The notes: a model not told the origin generated them from the sequence alone. A DNA stretch of 64,000 nt from Lewinella sp. IMCC34183 (GCF_003390915.1 NZ_QMEM01000002.1:248001-312000), one strand, 5' to 3'. Shown: positions 51,104 through 60,490, counted from the stretch's first letter. Numbers and translations: made by a program.

Positions 51104-51413
51104 ATGATTTTATCAATATAGGGGAAATACCACTCCACGAGGTGAAGCCCTCCGTTTGCTTCGGCCGGTTCAAGGTAGTACCCCTGCACTCCGTAAAAAG
51201 CTACGAATTGCCGACGGACAGCTCGTTAATAATCTACGGACAGGCAGGCCGAAGACACCGTGCATACGCTCGGGGACGCCCCGGCCCCCGCGACGGCTGC
51301 TGCCGCAAGTATGCACGGGACCGGCCCCTATGACATTAATCACCGGACGGACGGTCGTTCGTCATTGCCCCGCCGGGCGACGGGCCGCACCTTTGGCCAA
51401 AACCACCGCCCCT
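51104..51413 (+). other. hemN upstream region
   Basis: A 310-base stretch between the divergent cytochrome remnant and hemN. An open frame extends upstream of hemN from 51156 but its sequence (Arg/Pro-rich, without family similarity) looks non-coding. The notable element is the CRP/FNR-type dyad at 51329-51344. Confidence 0.5.
51329..51344 (+). promoter_or_regulatory. CRP/FNR-type site upstream of hemN
   Basis: TATGA-CATTAA-TCACC fits the CRP/FNR-family layout (TGA, six bases, TCA). It lies 70 bases before the hemN ATG. The right half TCACC is identical to that of the palindrome at 61198-61213, and a CRP-type regulator is encoded at 62810. Confidence 0.45.
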
Positions 51414-52763
51414 ATGCACCTGATCGAGAAGTACAACCGGCCCGTGCCCCGCTATACCAGTTACCCGACGGTTCCCTACTGGCAACCGGCCCCGCCCCCG
51501 GAGCCGGAGTGGCTCGCGGCGGTCGACCGGCGGCTCGCTACGTCGCGCGCCATCAGCCTGTACGTCCACCTGCCCTTCTGCGAACGGCTCTGTACTTACT
51601 GCGGCTGCAACAAGCGCATCACCCGCAACCACGGCGTGGAGCAGCCCTACGTCGATGCGGTCCTGGCCGAACTGGCGATCTACGTCCGCCGATTGGGCAC
51701 GCGGCCGCAGTTGCGGGAGCTACACCTCGGCGGCGGGACGCCAACCTTCTTTTCGGCCGGGGAACTGGGCCGGCTGGTCGACGGGATCCTGGAGCAGGTA
51801 GACATCGCGGACACCTACAGTTTCGGCTTTGAGGCCCATCCCAACAGTACCGGGGAGAATCAGTTGGCGGTACTGGCCGCCCGCGGGTTTCACCGCATCA
51901 GCGTGGGCGTGCAGGATTTCAACCCTACTATCCTGTCGCTCATCAACCGCCGGCAGACGGAATCGGACGTGCTCCGTACCGTCGGGGAAGCCCGGGCGGC
52001 GGGCTTTACTTCTCTGAATTTCGACCTGATCTACGGGCTGCCACGCCAGCGGACGGACGACATCGTGCGCAGCGTCGAGTGGGTAAAGCGGCTGCGTCCG
52101 GACCGCATCGCCTTCTACGGCTACGCCCACGTACCGTGGCACAGTCCCGGCCAGCGCGCGTACTCGGAAGCCGACCTGCCGGTGGGGGCCGCGAAGCAGG
52201 CACTCCACGCTACCGGGCGTCGCCTGCTGGAAGCGGCGGGCTATACCGACATCGGGCTGGACCACTTCGCGCTCCCGGACGATGAACTCGCGCGCGCCCA
52301 CGCCGGCGGCACCCTGCACCGCAACTTCATGGGTTACACCACGGCCAACACGCCGGTGACGCTGGCCCTGGGCTGCTCGGGCATCAGCGACAGTTGGGAT
52401 ACCTACGTCCAGAACGAGAAAGGAGTGGAGGCTTACCAGCGGGCTGTGCTACTGGAGGACCGCCTGCCCATCAGCCGGGGCCACCGGCTCACGGAGGCCG
52501 ACCAGCTCGTCCGCCGCCACATCCTGAACCTGATGTGCCGCGGCTTCACGGAGTGGGGCGGCGGGGCGCAGCGTTGCCCGGCCATCGACCGGGCCATCCT
52601 GCACTGGAACGCCATGGCACTGGATGGCCTCGTACGCCGGGCCCCCTACCGGGTGGAAGTGACGGAGGCGGGTGCGCCCTTCCTGCGCAACGTATGCCTG
52701 CCCCTGGACGACTACTACTGGCAACGGCAGCCGGACGGTCAGGTCTTCAGTCAGGCCATCTGA
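51414..52763 (+). CDS. hemN: Oxygen-independent coproporphyrinogen III oxidase
   Basis: Radical-SAM enzyme of heme synthesis that decarboxylates coproporphyrinogen III to protoporphyrinogen IX without oxygen. ATG 51414 gives 449 residues starting MHLIEKYNRPVPRYTSYPTVPYW, the true HemN N-terminus. The radical SAM motif with the HemN extra Cys is YVHLPFCERLCTYCGCNK; LHLGGGTPTFF and FDLIYGLPRQ follow. The HemN C-terminal domain is present, which separates it from HemW. It opens the cbb3 cluster, which needs heme under low oxygen, and lies three bases before the copper ATPase gene. Confidence 0.93.
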   Translation: MHLIEKYNRPVPRYTSYPTVPYWQPAPPPEPEWLAAVDRRLATSRAISLYVHLPFCERLCTYCGCNKRITRNHGVEQPYVDAVLAELAIYVRRLGTRPQLRELHLGGGTPTFFSAGELGRLVDGILEQVDIADTYSFGFEAHPNSTGENQLAVLAARGFHRISVGVQDFNPTILSLINRRQTESDVLRTVGEARAAGFTSLNFDLIYGLPRQRTDDIVRSVEWVKRLRPDRIAFYGYAHVPWHSPGQRAYSEADLPVGAAKQALHATGRRLLEAAGYTDIGLDHFALPDDELARAHAGGTLHRNFMGYTTANTPVTLALGCSGISDSWDTYVQNEKGVEAYQRAVLLEDRLPISRGHRLTEADQLVRRHILNLMCRGFTEWGGGAQRCPAIDRAILHWNAMALDGLVRRAPYRVEVTEAGAPFLRNVCLPLDDYYWQRQPDGQVFSQAI

Positions 52764-52766
52764 TCC

Positions 52767-55166
52767 GTGTCCGCTCCCCCCTGTCCCCCACCCGGCTGCG
52801 CGCACTGCGGCGACCCCTGCCCCGGGCCTGCGGAGCGCCCCGGCGACCTGCCGTTCTGCTGCGCGGGCTGCCGTACCGTGTACGGGCTGCTGCACGACCA
52901 CGGGTTGCAGCAATTCTACCAGCTCGCCGAGAACCCGGGCCGCAGCCAGCGGGAAACGCCCGCCGGAGACTACGGCTGGCTTACCGAGGAACGGCTGGCG
53001 GCCCGCCTGGCGCGCTACCGCGACGCCGAGCGTTGGGTGGTTGAACTGGAATTGCCCGCCATCCACTGCATGTCCTGCGTCTGGCTGCTCGAGCAGCTGC
53101 CCACCCTGGCGGCCGGGGTACGGGAATGCCGCGTCGACGTGACCCGAAAGCTGGCGACCCTTGATTTCCACCCGCGGCAAACCAATCTGCACGAGCTGGC
53201 GGAGCTACTGGCACGCCTGGGCTACCCGCCGGTACTGCGTCCGGCCGGTTCGGCGGACGACCAACGGACGGCCAGCAACCGCCCGCTGCTGTACCGCGTC
53301 GGGGTGGCCGGATTTTGCTTCGGCAACATCATGCTGCTGAGCTTCCCGGAGTACCTCGGTATCCACGCCGACCACGACGGGGCGGGGTTCGGGCGGGCGC
53401 TGGGCCTGCTGATGCTCGTGCTGAGCCTGCCCGTGGTGGGCTACGCCGGCGCCGGTTTCCTGCGCGATGCCTGGCGGGGGCTGCGGAAGCGGCGGTATAC
53501 CCTGGACTTTTCCATTGCCCTGGGAATGGTTGCACTCTTCGGCCGATCGGCCTACGAGATTTTATCGGGTACCGGCGCCGGGTACCTGGACAGCCTGGCC
53601 GGACTGGTATTCTTTCTGCTCGTCGGACGCTGGTTCCAGTCTTATACCTTCGGGCGGCTGTCCTTTGACCGGGACCACCGGGACTATTTCCCGATCGGGG
53701 CGTACCGGGAAGGGGCGGACGGTGCACTTACCCCGGTTGACTGCGGCGAACTTGCCGTCAACGATCACCTGCTGGTGCGGCCGGGGCAGGTCGTACCGGT
53801 GGACGGCGTACTGCGCGACGGGCAGCCGGAGGTACGGATCGACTATAGCTTCGTGACCGGGGAGTCGCGCCCGCGGGCCGCGGTGGCCGGGGCCGAAGTA
53901 TTTGCCGGTGGGCGGGCCACGACGCGGGCGCTACGGCTGCGGGTGACGCGCCCGGCGAGCAGTAGTTATCTCCTGCGGCTGTGGCAGGGGCAGCACGAAC
54001 GGAGCGCACCGGCCGTGACCCCGCCGCAGCGCTTGGTCCGGTACTTCACGTGGGCCATCCTTACGCTGGCGGCGGGCACCCTGGCCTACTGGTACCCTAC
54101 GGCTCCCGGCTTGGCGTACCGGTCCGCTACCGCCGTACTGATCATTGCCTGCCCCTGTGCGCTGGCCCTGGCCGCCCCCTTCGCGTACGGGACCCTACAG
54201 CGGCTCCTGGGGCGCGCGGGGTGTTACCTGCGCGATCCTGCGGTGATTCTCCGCCTGGCCACGGCGGACGCCTTTGTGTTTGACAAAACCGGCACCCTGG
54301 TGGCCCCGGGAGCGGCGAGCGTACTGGAGCTGGATAGTACCTCCCCCGGCGGGGGAGTGATCCTGGCCATGGCCCGGCAGTCGACCCATCCGGTAAGTCA
54401 GGCCCTGGTAGCCGCCCTCACGGATCGCGGGGTGGCGCCGACGGTCGTCCCCGCCGTTACCGAGCGAGCGGGTCGGGGCCTTGAACTTGAGTACGGGGGC
54501 CGGACGTACCGGGTGGGCGGAGCGGCCTTTTGCAGAGTACCGGACCGCGGCGCCGGCACCTATGCCGCCGTAGACAAGCGGATTATTCTGTGCCTGCGGG
54601 CGGCCCCGGCGGAACTGCGGCCGGGGGCGGGAATGGCGCTGCGCGCGCTGGCGGCGCGGGGGCGGGTGTACCTGCTTTCCGGCGACGCGCCGCCGCCGGA
54701 CGACTACTGGTCTACCTGGTTTCCGGACGGTGACGCCCGCTTCGCGCTGTCGCCCTTCGAAAAGGCCGGCTTCGTGGACGCCTTGCGGGAGGGGGGCCAC
54801 CTGGTAGTGATGATCGGTGACGGGCTGAACGACGCGGGAGCCCTGCGGCGCGCCGACGTGGGCCTGGCGGTCAGTGAGGACACGGCGGCCTTCAGTCCGG
54901 CCAGCGACGGAATCCTGGCCGCTACGCGGCTCGGTAGTCTACCCGGCATCCTGCGCGCCGCCGCCCGGATGAGGTACGTAACGGCCGTTGCCTACGGTTT
55001 TGCCGCGCTGTATAACGTAGTGGGGCTATCGTTTGCGGTGAGCGGTACGTTGAGCCCGGTGGTGGCGGCCATCCTCATGCCCCTGAGCTCGCTGACGGTG
55101 GTGAGCATCGCATGCGCCGGAGGCTGGATGGCGTACCGCCGTGATATATGTCACCGGGGGGCGTGA
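52767..55166 (+). CDS. ccoI: Copper-translocating P-type ATPase for cbb3 assembly (CcoI/FixI)
   Basis: Membrane copper exporter that supplies Cu to the cbb3 oxidase. It has 799 residues from GTG 52767. The N-terminal Cys-rich domain (CAHCGDPC, PFCCAGC) and a metal-binding domain with HCMSCVWLLE are typical of CcoI. The P-type core shows TGESRP, the transport motif ACPCALALA (C462, P463, C464), phosphorylation site DKTGT (Asp506) and GDGLNDAGALRRADVG. About eight transmembrane helices can be seen. It lies between hemN and ccoS. Confidence 0.93.
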   Translation: MSAPPCPPPGCAHCGDPCPGPAERPGDLPFCCAGCRTVYGLLHDHGLQQFYQLAENPGRSQRETPAGDYGWLTEERLAARLARYRDAERWVVELELPAIHCMSCVWLLEQLPTLAAGVRECRVDVTRKLATLDFHPRQTNLHELAELLARLGYPPVLRPAGSADDQRTASNRPLLYRVGVAGFCFGNIMLLSFPEYLGIHADHDGAGFGRALGLLMLVLSLPVVGYAGAGFLRDAWRGLRKRRYTLDFSIALGMVALFGRSAYEILSGTGAGYLDSLAGLVFFLLVGRWFQSYTFGRLSFDRDHRDYFPIGAYREGADGALTPVDCGELAVNDHLLVRPGQVVPVDGVLRDGQPEVRIDYSFVTGESRPRAAVAGAEVFAGGRATTRALRLRVTRPASSSYLLRLWQGQHERSAPAVTPPQRLVRYFTWAILTLAAGTLAYWYPTAPGLAYRSATAVLIIACPCALALAAPFAYGTLQRLLGRAGCYLRDPAVILRLATADAFVFDKTGTLVAPGAASVLELDSTSPGGGVILAMARQSTHPVSQALVAALTDRGVAPTVVPAVTERAGRGLELEYGGRTYRVGGAAFCRVPDRGAGTYAAVDKRIILCLRAAPAELRPGAGMALRALAARGRVYLLSGDAPPPDDYWSTWFPDGDARFALSPFEKAGFVDALREGGHLVVMIGDGLNDAGALRRADVGLAVSEDTAAFSPASDGILAATRLGSLPGILRAAARMRYVTAVAYGFAALYNVVGLSFAVSGTLSPVVAAILMPLSSLTVVSIACAGGWMAYRRDICHRGA

Positions 55167-55223
55167 CCGTAGTCATTCGCGGGGCGGCCGGGCGGGGGGA
55201 ACTTGCAGCCGCAATCACTCGCC

Positions 55224-55388
55224 ATGACCATCATCCTCCTCATTATCCTGCTCAGCCTGCTCGTCGCGGGGGGCTTCCTGCTGGCCTTCTTCTGGGCCGT
55301 GGGTACGGGACAGTACGACGATGACGTCACGCCTGCGCTGCGCATCCTTTTCGACCCTGAATCATCCGACGATGACCCAGCTGCATAA
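55224..55388 (+). CDS. ccoS: cbb3 oxidase maturation protein CcoS
   Basis: A 54-residue single-span membrane protein (MTIILLIILLSLLVAGGFLLAFFWA) followed by GTGQYDDDVTPALRILFD, the conserved tail of CcoS (usually W-x3-GQFDD). It helps insert cofactors into the oxidase. ATG 55224 is used rather than the upstream TTG. Its end overlaps ccoNO by 17 bases. Confidence 0.9.
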   Translation: MTIILLIILLSLLVAGGFLLAFFWAVGTGQYDDDVTPALRILFDPESSDDDPAA

Positions 55389-57537
55389 ATCGCCGCCCAC
55401 CGCCGGGCTGGAACACTTCACGTACGACAACCGGATCGTCAAGTACTTCGCCTACGCCACTTCCCTGTGGGGATTGGTGGGTATGAGCGTGGGGCTGCTG
55501 GCGGCCCTGCAGATGGTCTTTCCCGCGCTGAACATTACAGCCGAAACCACCTTTGGCCGGATCCGTCCGCTGCACACTAACGCGGCCATCTTCGCTTTCG
55601 TGGGCAACGGCATCTTCATGGGGGTATACTACAGCCTGCAGCGGCTGCTCAAAACGCGGATGTTCTCGGGCACGCTGAGCTACCTCCATTTCTACGGCTG
55701 GCAGGCCATCATCCTGGCCGCGGCCCTCACGCTGCCGCTGGGTATTACGACGAGCAAGGAGTACGCCGAATTGGAGTGGCCCATCGACATCGGCATCGCA
55801 CTGGTGTGGATCCTGTTCGGGATTAACCTCTTCGGCACCATCGCCCGGCGGCGGGAGCGGCACCTGTACGTGGCCATCTGGTTTTACATCGCCACCTGGG
55901 TAACGGTCACCGTGCTGCACATAGGGAACAGCCTGGAACTGCCGGTCAGCCTCTGGAAGAGCTACCCCCTCTTCGCCGGTGTGCAGGACGCGCTGGTGCA
56001 GTGGTGGTACGGCCACAACGCGGTCGCCTTCTTCCTGACCACGCCGTACCTGGGCCTGATGTACTATTTCCTGCCGAAAGCCGCCAACCGGCCGGTATTC
56101 AGCTACCGGCTGTCGATCATCCACTTCTGGGCGCTGATCTTCATTTACATCTGGGCGGGACCGCACCACCTGCTCTACACCAGCCTGCCGGACTGGGCAC
56201 AGAGCCTGGGCACGGTCTTCAGCATCATGCTGATCGCGCCGAGCTGGGGCGGCATGCTCAACGGGTTGCTGACGCTGCGCGGAGCCTGGGACAAGGTCCG
56301 GGAAGACCCGGTACTCAAGATGATGGTCGTGGCGGTGACGGCCTACGGCATGGCGACCCTGGAAGGACCGCTGCTGTCGCTGCGCAGCGTGAACGCCATC
56401 AGCCACTACACCGACTGGACGGTGGGCCACGTACACGTCGGCACGCTGGGCTGGAACGGCATGCTCACCTTCGGTGTCCTGTACTTCATTCTGCCGCGCA
56501 TCTTCCGGACCCCGCTGTACAGTCGTCGCCTGGCGAACGTCCACTTCTGGATGGCCACCCTCGGGGTGATCTTCTACGCCGTGCCGCTGTACTGGGCCGG
56601 CTGGACGCAGAGCGCCATGTGGAAACAGTTCCTCCCGGAGGGTATCCTCCAGTACGGGAACTTCCTGGAGACGGTCGACGCCATCCTGCCCCTGTACGCC
56701 CTGCGGGCCTTTGGCGGATCGATCTACCTGGCCGGGGTGGTGCTGATGGTCTACAACCTCGTCCGCACGGTGCGGCGGGGGAAGCTGGTCGCTAACGAAG
56801 CCGCCGCCGCCCCGCCGCTGAGCGACAGCCCTGCCGGCCACCGCGGGGAATACTGGCACCGCTGGATCGAGCGCCGGCCCGTACAGCTGTTGGTGGGTGC
56901 GACCATCGTGGTCCTTATCGGCGGGCTGGCGGAGATCTTCCCCATGGTCATGGTTGAAAGCAACGTACCCCGGATCGCGGCCGTCCAACCGTATACGCCA
57001 CTGGAACTCGAGGGCCGCGACCTCTACATCCGTGAGGGCTGCAACAACTGCCACAGCCAGATGGTACGCCCCTTCCGCTCCGAGACCGCCCGCTATGGCC
57101 CCTACTCGATGTCGGGCGAGTTCATCTATGACCGGCCTCACCTGTGGGGCAGCAAGCGCACCGGCCCAGACCTGCACCGCGTGGGCGGCAAATACCTCGA
57201 CAGCTGGCACTTCGAGCACCTGATGGACCCGCAACGCACGAGCCCGGGCAGTATCATGCCCCCCTACCCCTGGCTACTGGACCGGAAGCTGGACGTGACC
57301 GACCTGCCGGCCAAGATCCGGACCCTGCAGCGCCTCGGTACGCCCTACCCGGCCCGCTACGACCGGCGGGCCCTGGAAGACCTGCGCCGGCAGGCGCGCG
57401 ACGTCGCGGACGGCCTGCGCGAAAGCGGCGTCGACGATCCGGAACTGGCCGAAAAGGAGATCGTGGCCATCATCGCCTATCTCCAGCGGCTCGGCACGGA
57501 TATCCAGCCCGAATCCCAAGGAACCCCCCAAAACTAG
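55372..57537 (+). CDS. ccoNO: Fused cbb3-type cytochrome c oxidase subunits I-II (CcoN-CcoO)
   Basis: A 721-residue fusion of the catalytic heme-copper subunit and the membrane-anchored cytochrome c subunit. The CcoN part (about 1-480) has 12 or more helices with heme and Cu ligands, such as LHTNAAIFAF, VQWWYGHNAVAFFLT, GPHHLLYTSLP and HVHVGTLGWNG. After a short linker comes CcoO with one anchor (QLLVGATIVVLIGG) and the heme site GCNNCHSQMVRPF (C557, C560, H561). The fusion is normal for Bacteroidota. The enzyme reduces oxygen at high affinity and pumps protons. Confidence 0.95.
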   Translation: MTQLHKSPPTAGLEHFTYDNRIVKYFAYATSLWGLVGMSVGLLAALQMVFPALNITAETTFGRIRPLHTNAAIFAFVGNGIFMGVYYSLQRLLKTRMFSGTLSYLHFYGWQAIILAAALTLPLGITTSKEYAELEWPIDIGIALVWILFGINLFGTIARRRERHLYVAIWFYIATWVTVTVLHIGNSLELPVSLWKSYPLFAGVQDALVQWWYGHNAVAFFLTTPYLGLMYYFLPKAANRPVFSYRLSIIHFWALIFIYIWAGPHHLLYTSLPDWAQSLGTVFSIMLIAPSWGGMLNGLLTLRGAWDKVREDPVLKMMVVAVTAYGMATLEGPLLSLRSVNAISHYTDWTVGHVHVGTLGWNGMLTFGVLYFILPRIFRTPLYSRRLANVHFWMATLGVIFYAVPLYWAGWTQSAMWKQFLPEGILQYGNFLETVDAILPLYALRAFGGSIYLAGVVLMVYNLVRTVRRGKLVANEAAAAPPLSDSPAGHRGEYWHRWIERRPVQLLVGATIVVLIGGLAEIFPMVMVESNVPRIAAVQPYTPLELEGRDLYIREGCNNCHSQMVRPFRSETARYGPYSMSGEFIYDRPHLWGSKRTGPDLHRVGGKYLDSWHFEHLMDPQRTSPGSIMPPYPWLLDRKLDVTDLPAKIRTLQRLGTPYPARYDRRALEDLRRQARDVADGLRESGVDDPELAEKEIVAIIAYLQRLGTDIQPESQGTPQN

Positions 57538-57545
57538 CCCTCCCC

Positions 57546-58562
57546 ATGGCAAAGTACCTCCTGCAGGACGCCGGCGTCAACTGGCTGGCCATCCTGGCGC
57601 TGCTCACCTTCACAGCGGTGTTCGCCCTCGCCCTCGTACTCGTGCTGTTCCGCCGCAAGGGCAGCTACCGTGAGGTGGAGCGACAGCCGCTGCGCGACAG
57701 CTACTACCTGCTCCTCCTGGCCCCCGCCCCCACCCCGGCGTACCCGGGCCCGCTCGGCGGGCTTACGGAGTTGCAGCAGGTCGCGGCCTTCGTGATGCTT
57801 ATCGTCTTCCTGCTTGGCTGCTGGTCGCTGATCGACCTGTGTTTCCAGCTCATGGCCCGGCAGCGGGCCCGCCTGATCCGGCAGCACCGGCCGGCCTTGC
57901 TCCGGCACGTGGAACTAGAGCAACTGGAGCCGGCACGCGCCTGGTGGCAGCGACTGTACGAGCGGCTGACGGACGCGGTACCCATCGAAGAGGAGGCGGC
58001 CATCGTACTCGACCACGAATACGACGGGGTACGCGAACTGGACAATAACCTCCCCCCCTGGTGGAAGGGATTGTTCTACGCGACGGTGGCCTTCGCGCCC
58101 CTGTACCTCTACTACGCGGAATTTTCGGACTTCGCCGTCAGCAACGCGGAGGCCTACGCCACGGAGATGACGCTGGCCGAGGCCCAGGTACAGGCCTACC
58201 TGGCCACCCAGGAAAATACCATCGACGAAAGCAACGTGATGCTACTGGAGGAAGCCAACGCCATCTCTGCCGGGCAGCGGGTCTTTCAAGCCAAGTGCGC
58301 GCCCTGTCACGGCAAGGCCGGGGAGGGGGGCATCGGCCCGAATCTTACCGACCGCTACTGGCTCCACGGGGGTGCCCTTACCGACGTTTTCCGCACCATC
58401 AAGAATGGCGTGCCGGATAAGGGCATGATCGCCTGGAAGAACGAGTTGCGCCCCCGCGACATTCAGGAGGTCGCTTCCTATATCCTCAGCCTGCAGGGTA
58501 CCGACCCGCCCAACGGCAAGGAGCCGCAGGGAGATCTCTTCACCGCCCAGACCTTCAAATGA
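57546..58562 (+). CDS. ccoP: CcoQ-CcoP fusion, monoheme cytochrome c subunit
   Basis: A 338-residue protein. The first ~50 residues (NWLAILALLTFTAVFALALVLVLF followed by RRKGSYREVERQPLRD) look like CcoQ. A second membrane segment (VAAFVMLIVFLLGCWSLIDL), a cytoplasmic loop and a CcoP-type anchor follow (LPPWWKGLFYATVAFAPLYLYY). The periplasmic cytochrome c domain has a single heme site KCAPCHGK (C251, C254, H255) and an axial Met in KGMIAWKNEL. Proteobacterial CcoP has two hemes, so this is the shorter Bacteroidota form. It delivers electrons to ccoNO. Confidence 0.93.
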   Translation: MAKYLLQDAGVNWLAILALLTFTAVFALALVLVLFRRKGSYREVERQPLRDSYYLLLLAPAPTPAYPGPLGGLTELQQVAAFVMLIVFLLGCWSLIDLCFQLMARQRARLIRQHRPALLRHVELEQLEPARAWWQRLYERLTDAVPIEEEAAIVLDHEYDGVRELDNNLPPWWKGLFYATVAFAPLYLYYAEFSDFAVSNAEAYATEMTLAEAQVQAYLATQENTIDESNVMLLEEANAISAGQRVFQAKCAPCHGKAGEGGIGPNLTDRYWLHGGALTDVFRTIKNGVPDKGMIAWKNELRPRDIQEVASYILSLQGTDPPNGKEPQGDLFTAQTFK

Positions 58563-60046
58563 GCACGCATCACCCTTCCGAAAACTTCCGCGACGCGATC
58601 GCTACCGTCGACGAAAGCGGCCAGCGGCGGTGGGTCTACGCCCGCCAGCCCTCCGGCCGCTTTTACCAGTGGCGCACCCGCCTCAGCTACCTGCTGCTCC
58701 TGCTGCTTTTCGGGCTGCCGTGGGTACGGCTTGGCGGCGAGCCGCTGTTCCTTTTCAATGTCTTGGAACGTCGCTTCATCCTCTTCGGACTGCCGTTCAC
58801 GCCGCAGGACTTCCACCTGTTCGCCATCCTGATGATCACCGCGATGGTGTTCATTGTCCTGTTCACGGTGGTGTTCGGCCGGTTGTTCTGCGGCTGGGTA
58901 TGTCCGCAGACCATCTTCCTGGAGATGGTATTCCGCAAGATCGAGTACTGGACAGAGGGCGACGCCAACGCCCAGAAGCGGCTGGCAAAGGCTCCGTGGA
59001 CGGCGGCCAAGGTGCGCAAGAAGGTGCAGAAGCATAGCCTGTTCCTGCTGGTTTCAGCCCTCATCGGCCACACCTTTCTGGCTTACGTGATCGGGACCGA
59101 CGCGGTCCTAGCCACCGTACGGCAGTCGCCGCTCGACGCGCCGGGTGGCTTCCTTGCCATCGTGCTCTTCACCGGAGTCTTTTACGCCGTATTCGCCTAC
59201 CTGCGGGAGCAGGTGTGCGTAGCCATTTGTCCCTACGGCCGCCTGCAGGGGGTGCTGCTCGACGACGACAGCACCAACGTGATCTACGACTACGAACGGG
59301 GTGAGCCGCGCGGGAAGATCGACCGCGGCCGGCCCAAGCGCACCTCCTGCACCAGCTGTGCCGACTGCCGGGCCGGCGGGGGAGCCTGCGGCGACCGCAT
59401 CCTGGACCGTATCGAGGCCAGCCTGCCCGCCCCGCCCCCGGGCGACTGTGTCGACTGCGGCCTCTGCGTACAGGTGTGCCCGACGGGCATCGATATCCGC
59501 AACGGAATTCAGATGGAGTGCATCAACTGCACAGCGTGCATCGACGCCTGCGACACGGTGATGGACAAGATCGACCGGCCACGCGGCCTTATCCGCTACG
59601 ATAGCGAGCGGGGGGTACGCGAGCGGCGGCGGAAGCTGGCCACCCCGCGGGTGATGGCCTATTCCGGCGTGCTGCTGGCCCTGATCGCCCTCAACGTGGT
59701 CCTGTTCAGTCAGCGTACTGGCGTCGACGTCATCCTGCTCCGCGCCCCCGGCCAACTCTATCACACCCCGGCGGACGGTACGGTCACCAACCTGTACACC
59801 TACCAGATCGTCAACAAAACCAGCCGCCCGCTGCCCGTCACCTTTACGGTGCCGGCGGAGGTGGGTGCCGACGTTCGCCTGATCGGGGGCGCGCCCGTAG
59901 CGGCACCCGGTGAGGTCAGCGAGGGTGCCCTCTTCCTCGTGGTGGCCGCCGGGGATCGCCCGTACCCCGACGAGATACCACTGCGGGTCTCCTACGGCGA
60001 CGACACCTACGTGGTGACCACTTCCTTCCTTCACCCTGCCAACTGA
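58559..60046 (+). CDS. ccoG: cbb3 oxidase accessory ferredoxin protein CcoG with Cys-rich insert
   Basis: A 495-residue membrane iron-sulfur protein, homologous to FixG/RdxA, thought to reduce Cu for the oxidase. Several helices come first, with the CcoG motif LFCGWVCPQTIFLEM and VAICPYGRLQGVLLDDD. The two 4Fe-4S sites follow (CVDCGLCVQVCP and CINCTACIDACD), then a C-terminal periplasmic Ig-like domain. Unusually, about 30 residues before the first cluster carry four extra cysteines (C264, C267, C270, C277). Its start overlaps the ccoP stop. Confidence 0.93.
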   Translation: MSTHHPSENFRDAIATVDESGQRRWVYARQPSGRFYQWRTRLSYLLLLLLFGLPWVRLGGEPLFLFNVLERRFILFGLPFTPQDFHLFAILMITAMVFIVLFTVVFGRLFCGWVCPQTIFLEMVFRKIEYWTEGDANAQKRLAKAPWTAAKVRKKVQKHSLFLLVSALIGHTFLAYVIGTDAVLATVRQSPLDAPGGFLAIVLFTGVFYAVFAYLREQVCVAICPYGRLQGVLLDDDSTNVIYDYERGEPRGKIDRGRPKRTSCTSCADCRAGGGACGDRILDRIEASLPAPPPGDCVDCGLCVQVCPTGIDIRNGIQMECINCTACIDACDTVMDKIDRPRGLIRYDSERGVRERRRKLATPRVMAYSGVLLALIALNVVLFSQRTGVDVILLRAPGQLYHTPADGTVTNLYTYQIVNKTSRPLPVTFTVPAEVGADVRLIGGAPVAAPGEVSEGALFLVVAAGDRPYPDEIPLRVSYGDDTYVVTTSFLHPAN

Positions 60047-60052
60047 TCCACC

Positions 60053-60487
60053 ATGAAACTGCACTGGGGACACGGGATCGCGCTGTTCTACCTCTTCTTC
60101 GTCGGCGTACTCGCCCTCGCCGTCGTACAGAGCACCCGCTTCGACAACAGCCTCGTAACGGAAGACTATTACCTGCGCGACATCCATTACCAGCAGGAGT
60201 ACGAGCGGCGCAGCAACAGCCGGCAGCGGGGCACCCCCCTGGAGGTACAGCGGGACGGCCAGGCCGTACGGCTGCGATTCCCCGCGGGCACCGGCCCGGC
60301 CAGCGGCACCGTACTGCTGTACCGGCCGAGCACGGCCCGCCACGACCGCCGGGTACGCGTCCACCTGGACCCCGGGGGGAGCATGGCGCTGCCCACCGGC
60401 GGGCTGCCCCGCGGGCGCTACGTAGCCATCGTGGAATGGTCGGCGGACGGCACCGACTACTACGACGAACTGAACCTCGATCTGTAA
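60053..60487 (+). CDS. ccoH: FixH/CcoH family protein
   Basis: A 144-residue protein with one N-terminal membrane helix (GIALFYLFFVGVLALAVVQS) followed by the FixH signature DNSLVTEDYYLRDIHYQQEYERR and a periplasmic beta domain. CcoH assists assembly of the cbb3 oxidase. It lies six bases after ccoG and four before the next gene, clearly in the same operon. Confidence 0.9.
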   Translation: MKLHWGHGIALFYLFFVGVLALAVVQSTRFDNSLVTEDYYLRDIHYQQEYERRSNSRQRGTPLEVQRDGQAVRLRFPAGTGPASGTVLLYRPSTARHDRRVRVHLDPGGSMALPTGGLPRGRYVAIVEWSADGTDYYDELNLDL

Positions 60488-60490
60488 CCC

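Noticed and set aside
51106-51120. TGATTTTATCAA as an FNR box.
   Set aside because: The spacing between the half-sites is one base short of TTGAT-N4-ATCAA and the left half is imperfect.
51156-51413. An 86-residue N-terminal extension of hemN.
   Set aside because: The extension is Arg/Pro-rich without similarity to HemN, and the conserved N-terminus begins at ATG 51414.
55327-57234. A 635-codon minus-strand frame opposite ccoNO.
   Set aside because: Shadow of the oxidase gene; rich in His, Gln and Val and lacking any signal peptide or membrane segment.
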